From assembly GCA_038242095.1 (NCBI GenBank), contig JBBSSJ010000138.1, positions 1 to 12,047 on the forward strand: a DNA stretch of 12,047 nucleotides. The letters are read 5' to 3'. Every line of letters starts with the position of its first letter. The stretch's first letter is position 1. The DNA comes from Persicitalea sp038242095. GTDB lineage: Bacteria > Bacteroidota > Bacteroidia > Cytophagales > Spirosomataceae. A model generated the notes under the pieces. The model saw nothing but the letters and a program-made list of their open reading frames with translations. It was not told the DNA's origin and searched no databases. The position numbers were made by a program, and so were the translations under genes. Shown here in pieces: positions 6,483-12,047 of the stretch.

Positions 6483-7358
6483 TTACTGGTTCAATAAAAC
6501 TGTCATCAAGGCCTGCGGCACTTGCCGTTGCGCGATCAACCGGCGGGCGTAATCGTGCAAGACGTCGGGTAAGTACTGACAACCCAGCCGGGCCTCTTCC
6601 CGCAAGGTATGCAATACCTCCGTAGCCCCAAAGGCCCGAATTTCCTGCTCCGTGGGGAATTCTGACAAACCACCCAATAGCCCCAAATCATTACCCGTTA
6701 GGACCTTAGAATTACGAACGCTTTCTGGCAAAGAATCTACCCCAATACCGTGCTGCGGACGTGGTACCTCAAAAATTGCCTCGCCACTGGCCCGCGCGTA
6801 CCAGTCGCCGCCCATGCGGGCCACCCAGTCGGTGCGGATTTGGTCTATTTGGCCGTTTTCGTCCAGGATGTTCTCGGCAAAATGCGCCAGTACCACCTCG
6901 GCAATCACCAGCACCATCGTTCCGATTTCCTTTATTTCCAGCACCCGGCACTCGAACTGCGCCGGAGATTCTGCCACGCGCGGTGGCTTGATGCGCTCAG
7001 AAGGCATCATGATAAAACCCGCCTTCGTAAACTCATTCACGCCCCGCCCGTACTCAGCGCTACTCAGCGACATCTGCTGTACCATATCGAAGGTCACCAT
7101 GTTGACCACTACCTCGGGCACTTCCATCAGATTCAGCGCCGTATCCTTATAAGAACCATCACGCCCGCGCCGACCGGGCGAAAAAACCACGATCGGCGGG
7201 TCGATGCCTACGTAATTGAAGAAACTGAACGGGCTAAGGTTCACCTGGCCGTCTTTACTGATCGTACTAGCCAGCGCAATGGGGCGCGGGGCCACGGCGG
7301 CAGTCATGTATTGATAAAATGCGCGGGAGCCGAGAATGGTGGGATCTATGGTTTTCAT
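6483..7358 (-). CDS. Flavin reductase-like FMN-binding split-barrel protein of the tyrosine degradation cluster
   Basis: A 291-residue soluble protein of the flavin reductase-like (DIM6/NTAB, FMN-binding split barrel) family. The N-terminal two thirds carry the family's signature: PRPIALASTISKDG (about 25-38), NLSPFSFFNYVG (40-51) and PPIVVFSPGRRGRDGSYKDT (54-73). These are expected to bind FMN; the last part around residue 70 lies near the phosphate pocket in relatives. A C-terminal extension of about 90 residues, from roughly residue 200, is helical-looking and has no motif I recognise. The gene starts 6 bp after the fahA stop and ends the operon, so it is almost certainly cotranscribed with marR and fahA. 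Its reaction is unknown. A role in aromatic amino acid breakdown is inferred from context only. Confidence 0.88.
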   Translation of the reverse strand: MKTIDPTILGSRAFYQYMTAAVAPRPIALASTISKDGQVNLSPFSFFNYVGIDPPIVVFSPGRRGRDGSYKDTALNLMEVPEVVVNMVTFDMVQQMSLSSAEYGRGVNEFTKAGFIMMPSERIKPPRVAESPAQFECRVLEIKEIGTMVLVIAEVVLAHFAENILDENGQIDQIRTDWVARMGGDWYARASGEAIFEVPRPQHGIGVDSLPESVRNSKVLTGNDLGLLGGLSEFPTEQEIRAFGATEVLHTLREEARLGCQYLPDVLHDYARRLIAQRQVPQALMTVLLNQ

Positions 7359-7364
7359 GGAGTA

Positions 7365-8612
7365 CTAGCTTTCACGTTCTGGATTTAATATTTTCCCCCG
7401 AACTTCCCCAAACCCAACCCGCACGCCATCACGCTCAGCGTAGCCGCGCATAACGACCTCATCGTCATCTTGCAAATAGGTGCGCTCGCTACCGTCTTTC
7501 AAACGAATCGGTTTTTTACCGCCCTCGGTCAGTTCCAGCAGGCAACCACTGCCCTCCGGCCCGCTGATGGTACCCGTCGCCAGCAAATCGCCGACGCGCA
7601 AGTTGCAGCCCGATACGGTATGGTGCGCCAGTTGCTGACGAATATTCCAGTATAGATACCGGACATTAGTGTGGCAGACGGTGGTTTCCGTGAGCTCGTT
7701 CGACTTAATCGCCACTTCCAGATTCAAATCAAAATTCAAGGCCCCGGCGGTTCGTAGATAGGACAATGGGATGGGTTCCTGCATCGGACCGGCTACCCGG
7801 AAGGATTCCAACGCATCGAGCGTCACAACCCAGGCTGACATGGAGGATGCAAAGTTTTTGCTTAAAAAAGGGCCCAACGGCTGGTACTCCCAGCGCTGAA
7901 TATCGCGCGCCGACCAATCGTTGAACAGCACAAAGCCAAAAATATAATCTTCCGCTTCGCCCGTAGAAACCGGGATACCGAGTTCGGAGTTTTTTCCGAT
8001 TAGGAAACCTAGTTCCAACTCATAATCCAGCGCCTCACTGAGCGAAAAGATGGGTTCGGTCGCTCCGGCGGGCAGAACTTGCCCACTCGGCCGCCGTACG
8101 GGTGTCCCTGACACCGCGATGGATGACGCCCGGCCGTGGTAAGCTACCGGCAGATGCTTCCAATTAGGCAAGAGTGGATTATCCGGCCTGAAGAGCTTAC
8201 CGACGTTGGTGGCATGTTCCAGGCTGGAGTAAAAATCAGTGTAATCGCCGATGGCTACGGGCAGGTGCATCGTAGCGTCGGCTTGCGGGAACAGTACTTG
8301 GCTGGCGGCGCGGTGCAGGGCAGAATCGTAGGCCATGAGTTCTTGTTGTAAAAACCGTCGGAGCGCTTGGGCGGCAGAACGCCCCGAAGCCATGAGTGCG
8401 TTGAGCGTTTTTTCCTGGAAAACAGCGATTGGAATCACCGGAAAATTCGCGCTACCCAAGGTAGCAAATGCCGCCAAGTCGATGATTTGGTCACCGATCG
8501 CGACGCCCACGCGTGGGGGTACGCCCTTTCGACTAAATATCCCGAAGGGCAGGTTGTGCAGCGAAAAGTCGGAATCGGAGGCGATGGGTAGCCACGAGGC
8601 GGGCAAGGTCAT
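7365..8612 (-). CDS. fahA: Fumarylacetoacetase
   Basis: A 415-residue fumarylacetoacetate hydrolase that splits 4-fumarylacetoacetate into fumarate and acetoacetate, the last step of tyrosine breakdown. Length and order match the animal and bacterial enzyme, with an N-terminal SH3-like part (about 1-118) and the catalytic FAH domain. Metal and active-site residues are all present: Asp126 in IGDYTDFYSS, the catalytic His133 in EHATNVG, Arg142, the YELEL glutamates 198 and 200, Asp232 in NDWSARD and Lys252 in LSKNF. Asp126 and His133 even share the numbers of the mouse enzyme. The start ATG (8612) overlaps the marR stop as ATGA, a classic coupling overlap. The next gene follows by 6 bp. Cytoplasmic. 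Very secure call. Confidence 0.97.
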   Translation of the reverse strand: MTLPASWLPIASDSDFSLHNLPFGIFSRKGVPPRVGVAIGDQIIDLAAFATLGSANFPVIPIAVFQEKTLNALMASGRSAAQALRRFLQQELMAYDSALHRAASQVLFPQADATMHLPVAIGDYTDFYSSLEHATNVGKLFRPDNPLLPNWKHLPVAYHGRASSIAVSGTPVRRPSGQVLPAGATEPIFSLSEALDYELELGFLIGKNSELGIPVSTGEAEDYIFGFVLFNDWSARDIQRWEYQPLGPFLSKNFASSMSAWVVTLDALESFRVAGPMQEPIPLSYLRTAGALNFDLNLEVAIKSNELTETTVCHTNVRYLYWNIRQQLAHHTVSGCNLRVGDLLATGTISGPEGSGCLLELTEGGKKPIRLKDGSERTYLQDDDEVVMRGYAERDGVRVGFGEVRGKILNPERES

Positions 8613-9052
8613 TCGGGCTTGCTAAAATTGTTATAAATAGAATCCATAATGTGGACAAACTGCTGATAGTCGGCTTCATTGAGCTGCCCCCAACCTTTGC
8701 GCCGGATTTCGGCCACGACCGGAAATGCCTCATCGCGAATCTCTAAGCCCTTTTCGGTCATGTGAATATTGAATTTGCGGCGATCGCCGGGCGCGTTGCG
8801 ACGCTCCACGTAGCCCTTCTTTTCCAACAGGTCGATAATACGCGTCACCGTGGGCGGATCTTTGTAGGTCACCTCGGCCAGTTGGTTTTGGCTCACGCCT
8901 TCGTCGCGCGAAATGTGGTCGATCAGCACCCATTGGTCCACGGTGAGGTCGATGCCACTTTCATTGAGCATTTTTTGCAGTGAGCTACGGATTTTCTTAA
9001 TCGTCGTGTCGATCTTGAAAAAATAAGCGCGTTGGTCGGAGTGATGCGTCAT
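8609..9052 (-). CDS. MarR-family transcriptional regulator of the aromatic catabolic cluster
   Basis: A 147-residue winged-helix regulator of the MarR family, usually a dimer that represses neighbouring genes and is released by a small phenolic or aromatic ligand. The helix-turn-helix spans about residues 53-78 (SQNQLAEVTYKDPPTVTRII), followed by the beta wing with the family's DRR (90-92) before KFNIHMTEKG. The flanking N- and C-terminal helices for dimerisation are present, and the length is typical. It sits inside the phenylalanine/tyrosine cluster, overlaps fahA by 4 bp and is preceded by a promoter-like sequence containing a palindrome. It therefore probably controls its own operon and perhaps phhA, hpd and hmgA. 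The ligand (for example homogentisate or 4-hydroxyphenylpyruvate) is a guess from context. Confidence 0.93.
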   Translation of the reverse strand: MTHHSDQRAYFFKIDTTIKKIRSSLQKMLNESGIDLTVDQWVLIDHISRDEGVSQNQLAEVTYKDPPTVTRIIDLLEKKGYVERRNAPGDRRKFNIHMTEKGLEIRDEAFPVVAEIRRKGWGQLNEADYQQFVHIMDSIYNNFSKPE

Positions 9053-9090
9053 AGGGAGGATTTGGGGATATTACAAAAATGAAAATCCCG

Positions 9091-9124
9091 CAAATATACT
9101 GTCTCTCAACTATTGCCATGCCAA
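9091..9124 (-). promoter_or_regulatory. Candidate promoter of the marR-fahA-flavoprotein operon
   Basis: On the minus strand TATATTTG (9098-9091) matches the Bacteroidota -7 consensus TAnnTTTG. A TTG (9124-9122) lies 23 bases upstream, slightly long for a -33 element. The -7 box is about 39 bases before the marR ATG, in the 99-bp gap after phhA, so the operon can be transcribed independently of phhA. Confidence 0.5.
9113..9124. promoter_or_regulatory. Possible MarR operator (imperfect palindrome)
   Basis: TTGCCATGCCAA is a 12-bp palindrome with one mismatched pair (TTGnCATGnCAA). It overlaps the proposed -33 element and spacer of the marR promoter, where an autorepressor would be expected to bind. 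No second copy is evident upstream of hpd or phhA, and the hmgA upstream region is outside the window. Weak evidence. Confidence 0.3.
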
Positions 9125-9151
9125 CTAACCAACAAATATTTTGCGATCTAT

Positions 9152-9886
9152 TTAGTGAACGGCTGCTTTTACCATGCTTTTTTGCAAAAAACCGTCAATT
9201 TTTTCCACAGATCCATAAAGTTGCTCGTACGAATCGATTACAAAGTAGCGGTCCTGGTAGCGATCAATGTGGTAAGGCGTATTCAGGAGCGTTGGCACAT
9301 CAAAGTCAATTTTGGGTATCTCCGGTTGCAAACAGTAGTCGCTTTCTCCGGCCGACGACAGAATACCGCCCCCATAAATTTTCAGCGTACCCGCCTCGCG
9401 AATCAACCCAAACTCAACGGTATACCAGTACAGCCGCGATATCCGCTGCAAGGCATCCTCATCGTCAATATAGCGCAAAGCTACTTTGCTAAGATCGGCC
9501 ATGAAGCCGCAAAAAGCCGCGTTACTCAACAACGGTATGTGGCCAAAAGTATCGTGAAACATATCGGGCTCTTCCAGATAATCGAGCTGCTCGGGCTTCC
9601 TCAACCAGGTCGAAGCCGGAAATTGCCGGTCGGCCAGATGCTGGTAAAATTCGCGGTGCGGAATAAGCCCCGGCACCACGAACACTTCCCAGCCCGTCAG
9701 CTTCCGCAGGCGCGGGTTGGTATCATCCGCAAAATTCGGAATCCGCTCGGCCACGAAGCCGACCTTATCGATCCCGCTCAGATACGCCTCACTAGCCACG
9801 CGCGGCAAACGCGCCATCTGCCGCTCAAACAACTGCTGCCACGTGGCATGGTCGGCAGAGGTATATTCTTTATATGGTTGTACCAT
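9152..9886 (-). CDS. phhA: Phenylalanine 4-hydroxylase (pterin-dependent aromatic amino acid hydroxylase)
   Basis: A 244-residue single-domain iron and tetrahydropterin enzyme that converts L-phenylalanine to L-tyrosine with O2. Bacterial members lack the regulatory domain of the animal enzyme, and this length fits them. The iron ligands of the 2-His-1-carboxylate facial triad are His111 and His116 in EPDMFHDTFGHIPLL and Glu158 in YWYTVEFGL. Other family landmarks are FVVPGLIPHREFYQHLADRQFP (split around 69-90) and YGGGILSSAGE (171-181). The start is the ATG at 9886. It lies 120 bp downstream of hpd and 99 bp upstream of marR, all in one direction. The pterin recycling enzyme is not encoded nearby. 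Tyrosine or tryptophan hydroxylase activity is unlikely given the catabolic context. Confidence 0.95.
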   Translation of the reverse strand: MVQPYKEYTSADHATWQQLFERQMARLPRVASEAYLSGIDKVGFVAERIPNFADDTNPRLRKLTGWEVFVVPGLIPHREFYQHLADRQFPASTWLRKPEQLDYLEEPDMFHDTFGHIPLLSNAAFCGFMADLSKVALRYIDDEDALQRISRLYWYTVEFGLIREAGTLKIYGGGILSSAGESDYCLQPEIPKIDFDVPTLLNTPYHIDRYQDRYFVIDSYEQLYGSVEKIDGFLQKSMVKAAVH

Positions 9887-9907
9887 TTTCGAATAATTTT
9901 TCTTTCG

Positions 9908-9922
9908 GGTTAAACGGTTAAA
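9908..9922. repeat. Tandem GGTTAAA repeat in the phhA leader
   Basis: Two copies of GGTTAAA separated by one base (9908-9914 and 9916-9922) lie 22-36 bases upstream of the phhA ATG, in the 120-bp hpd-phhA gap. They could be a regulator half-site pair or simply part of A/T-rich leader sequence. No perfect Bacteroidota promoter box was found in this gap. Confidence 0.25.
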
Positions 9923-10006
9923 GGAATTTATGCAGTTGTATATAAAAGTAAAAATTGATTTCTATGAACCCCGTTCTACCTTTTGACCTTTCATCCTTCT
10001 ACTCCC

Positions 10007-11131
10007 TTATAACGTTCCCCGCAATTCCTGCTCCCGTTCTATTGCTTCAAAAAGGGCTTTAAAATTGCCTTTCCCGAACGATTTCGCGCCTTTGCGCTGG
10101 ATGATTTCGAAGAAAAGCGTGGGGCGCGGCATGATGGGTTTGGTGAAAATTTGTAATAAATAGCCCTCATCGTCGCGGTCGACCAGAATGCCCAGGCGGC
10201 TCAGTTCGCTCAGTTCCTCATCGATGTCGCCTACCCGGCTCAGGAGATCTTCGTAGTAGCTTTGGGGTACCTGTAAAAACTCCACCCCCCGGCTTTGGAG
10301 CGCGGTGACAGTCGTGACGATGTCGTCGGTCGCGACGGCGATATGCTGAATGCCGGGTCCGTCGTAAAAATCGAGGTATTCCTCGACCTGCGATTTCTTG
10401 CGTCCTTCGGCGGGTTCGTTGATCGGGAACTTGATGCGGCCGTTGCCGTTGCTCATCACCTTGCTCATCAGCGCCGTGTAGTCGGTCGAAATATCCTTGT
10501 CGTCGAACGATACCAACTGGTTGAATCCCATGACATCGGCGTAAAACTTGGTCCAGATGTTCATCTCATCCCAGCCCACGTTGCCCACCATATGATCCAC
10601 GTAGTGTAGCCCAACGGACTCGGGCTGATAATCGGGTTTCCATGCTTTAAAGCCTGGCAAAAATACACCTTCATAGGCTTTTCTCTCCACAAAAACGTGG
10701 ACTGTATCGCCGTAGGCATGAATGCCCGAGCGTACCACCCGCCCGTTTTTGTCCTCCTCGACGGTGGGTTTGAGGTAGGATTCTGCACCTCGCCGGGTGG
10801 TTTCTTCGTAAGAATAGGTTGCATCGTCGACCCAAATGGCTACTACGCGGACCCCGTCGCCGTGACGGTCGAGGTGGCGGCCAATCTCGGTATCTTTTTT
10901 GAGGGGCGAAGTCAGTACCAGCCGGATTTTATCCTGCACGACCACGTACGATTCCCGATCGGTAAGTCCGGTTTCGAGACCGGCGTGCGCCAGCGGCTGA
11001 AAGCCGAAAGCGGTCTGGAAATAATGCGTCGCCTGCCGGGCATTGCCGACGTACAGTTCAAGATAATCCGTGCCGTTCAAAGGCAGGAAATCCTGGGTTT
11101 CAGTGGGCTGTTCAAGTTCTAGAGTTTCCAT
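10007..11131 (-). CDS. hpd: 4-hydroxyphenylpyruvate dioxygenase
   Basis: A 374-residue vicinal-oxygen-chelate enzyme that oxidatively decarboxylates and rearranges 4-hydroxyphenylpyruvate to homogentisate. It shows the two tandem VOC domains of the family (about 20-155 and 173-345). The Fe(II) ligands of the C-terminal domain are all present: His180 in LHYVDHMVGNV, His263 in GIQHIAVATDDI and Glu342 in TLFFEIIQRKG. The C-terminal gate helix SFGKGNFKALFEAIEREQEL (351-370) is also present. The length is close to the usual 350-390 residues. The start ATG (11131) gives a short, poorly conserved 20-residue lead before the first VOC strand. It follows hmgA by 94 bp and precedes phhA by 120 bp, in pathway-related order. 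Very secure call. Confidence 0.97.
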   Translation of the reverse strand: METLELEQPTETQDFLPLNGTDYLELYVGNARQATHYFQTAFGFQPLAHAGLETGLTDRESYVVVQDKIRLVLTSPLKKDTEIGRHLDRHGDGVRVVAIWVDDATYSYEETTRRGAESYLKPTVEEDKNGRVVRSGIHAYGDTVHVFVERKAYEGVFLPGFKAWKPDYQPESVGLHYVDHMVGNVGWDEMNIWTKFYADVMGFNQLVSFDDKDISTDYTALMSKVMSNGNGRIKFPINEPAEGRKKSQVEEYLDFYDGPGIQHIAVATDDIVTTVTALQSRGVEFLQVPQSYYEDLLSRVGDIDEELSELSRLGILVDRDDEGYLLQIFTKPIMPRPTLFFEIIQRKGAKSFGKGNFKALFEAIEREQELRGTL

Positions 11132-11225
11132 TTTTTGGTCTTAGGTATTAAATTGTTAGGTTTTAGGCACTTGTAAAACGGTATAAGCTCTCACTTAATC
11201 GCCCTACTTCATCACTCATCATTTC

Positions 11226-12047
11226 TCACTCCTCTTCAACCCAGCTTCGATAATACTTCCCATCGTCGATGGCCAGCGCGGCTTGGGTAAGCATCAGGGG
11301 TTGGAAGGTGTCGATCATGACGGCTAGTTCGTGGGTTTCTTTTTTGCCGATACTCCGCTCGTACGCGCCGGGGTGTGGCCCATGCGGGATCCCGCCCGGA
11401 TGCAGCGTAAGATGACCGGGGGCGATGTCGTTGCGGCTCATAAAGTCGCCATCCACGTAGTAGAGCACCTCGTCGGAGTCGATGTTGCTGTGGTTGTAGG
11501 GCGCAGGAATGGCCAAAGGGTGGTAATCGTAAAGCCGCGGACAAAACGAGCAAACTACGAAAGCAGTCGACTGGAACATCTGATGCACGGGTGGCGGCTG
11601 ATGGACCCGCCCTGTGATTGGTTCGAAGTCGTGGATCGAGATGCCCCAGGGATAATTATAGCCATCCCAGCCCACCACGTCGAATGGGTGACTGGCATAG
11701 GTGACACCATGCAGGGCGTTTTGTTTTTTTATTTTTATCAGGAAATAACCCGATTCGTCGTGCGTTTCGAGCGCCTGCGGCAGCTTGTAGTCACGCTCCG
11801 AGTAAGGCGCGTGTTCCTGCAATTGGCCGAAATGATTGCGGTAGCGGCGCGGCGTTTCGAGCGGGGCCCGCGATTCAAGGTACAGCAGACGATTATCTTC
11901 AGTATCGAAGTCGATTTGGTAAATTATGCCACGTGGAATGACTAGGTAGTCACCGTACTCGAAAGGAATGCTGCCGAAAGTGGTACGCAACTTACCGCTG
12001 CCCTTATGGATGAAAAGCAGTTCGTCGGCATCGGCATTTTTGTAGAA
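11226..12047 (-). CDS. hmgA: Homogentisate 1,2-dioxygenase, N-terminally truncated by window edge
   Basis: The C-terminal about 273 residues of homogentisate dioxygenase, which opens the ring of homogentisate to 4-maleylacetoacetate using Fe(II). The frame stays open to the window end: codons before 11990 read FYKNADADELLFIHKGSGKL, so a start there (a TTG) is not real and the N-terminus lies beyond 12047. Landmarks are GDYLVIPRG, DVVGWDGYNYPWG, PVHQMFQSTAFVVCSF, the PYNHSNIDSDEVLYY segment (His codon 11490-11492, Glu codon 11469-11471) and HPGGIPHGPHPG. These supply the metal-binding His and acidic residues of the cupin core. The spacing of the His-x-Glu segment differs slightly from the human enzyme, as expected for the shorter bacterial type. 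It is first in the visible transcription order of the cluster. Confidence 0.95.
   Translation of the reverse strand, partial: FYKNADADELLFIHKGSGKLRTTFGSIPFEYGDYLVIPRGIIYQIDFDTEDNRLLYLESRAPLETPRRYRNHFGQLQEHAPYSERDYKLPQALETHDESGYFLIKIKKQNALHGVTYASHPFDVVGWDGYNYPWGISIHDFEPITGRVHQPPPVHQMFQSTAFVVCSFCPRLYDYHPLAIPAPYNHSNIDSDEVLYYVDGDFMSRNDIAPGHLTLHPGGIPHGPHPGAYERSIGKKETHELAVMIDTFQPLMLTQAALAIDDGKYYRSWVEEE

Noticed and set aside
6750..7388. A 212-codon plus-strand frame opposite the flavoprotein gene
   Set aside because: Low-complexity His/Arg-rich translation with no motif; an antisense shadow.
9113..9913. A 266-codon open frame on the plus strand opposite phhA
   Set aside because: It is fully antisense to a gene with intact catalytic motifs, resembles no family I know and is explained by codon bias on the coding strand.
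11132..11225. TTAGGT direct repeats in the hmgA-hpd gap as an operator
   Set aside because: Short, A/T-rich and not matched by similar sites near the other cluster genes; indistinguishable from chance.
11331..11945. A 204-codon plus-strand frame opposite hmgA
   Set aside because: Antisense to a conserved dioxygenase and without recognisable domains.

Overview
The window looks like a chromosomal segment of a Bacteroidota species, most likely Cytophagales (Spirosomaceae-like). This is inferred from gene content: a Bacteroidota-style phenylalanine/tyrosine degradation cluster, a DUF1080 lipoprotein, TAnnTTTG-type promoter boxes and a lack of strong Shine-Dalgarno sequences. No rRNA, tRNA, CRISPR or prophage is seen.

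Layout. Bases 1-1550 (+) carry a gamma-glutamyltransferase that lacks its N-terminus at the window edge. It converges, with one base between stops, on a calcineurin-like metallophosphoesterase (1552-2229, -). The next genes are all on the minus strand: a small YtxH-like membrane-anchored protein (2335-2640), a GT39/PMT-like integral-membrane glycosyltransferase (2760-4283), a periplasmic SIMPL-domain protein (4300-5031) and a DUF1080 lipoprotein (5138-5776). Two intergenic gaps here hold inverted repeats (2243-2301 and 5046-5122).

The only long gene-poor stretch (5777-6482) is a nest of dead mobile DNA. A plus-strand REP-associated/IS200-like (Y1) transposase can be read from 5894 to 6438, but it is broken by stops, frameshifts and loss of its centre, which includes the catalytic HxH region. 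Its 3' end is split by a 194-bp element (6196-6389) with 24-bp imperfect terminal inverted repeats and an exact 8-bp target duplication (CAAAATCA). The element has no ORF and behaves as a MITE. This nested insertion is the best novel observation in the window.

Bases 6483-12047 (all -) hold a phenylalanine/tyrosine catabolic cluster. In transcription order it is hmgA (homogentisate dioxygenase, truncated by the window end), hpd (4-hydroxyphenylpyruvate dioxygenase), phhA (phenylalanine 4-hydroxylase), a MarR regulator, fahA (fumarylacetoacetase) and a flavin-reductase-like flavoprotein. Together they convert Phe to Tyr and, after a transamination encoded elsewhere, take 4-hydroxyphenylpyruvate through homogentisate and maleylacetoacetate to fumarate and acetoacetate. 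marR, fahA and the flavoprotein gene form a tight operon (4-bp ATGA overlap, then a 6-bp gap) behind a candidate promoter with an imperfect palindrome. No maleylacetoacetate isomerase gene is present in the window.
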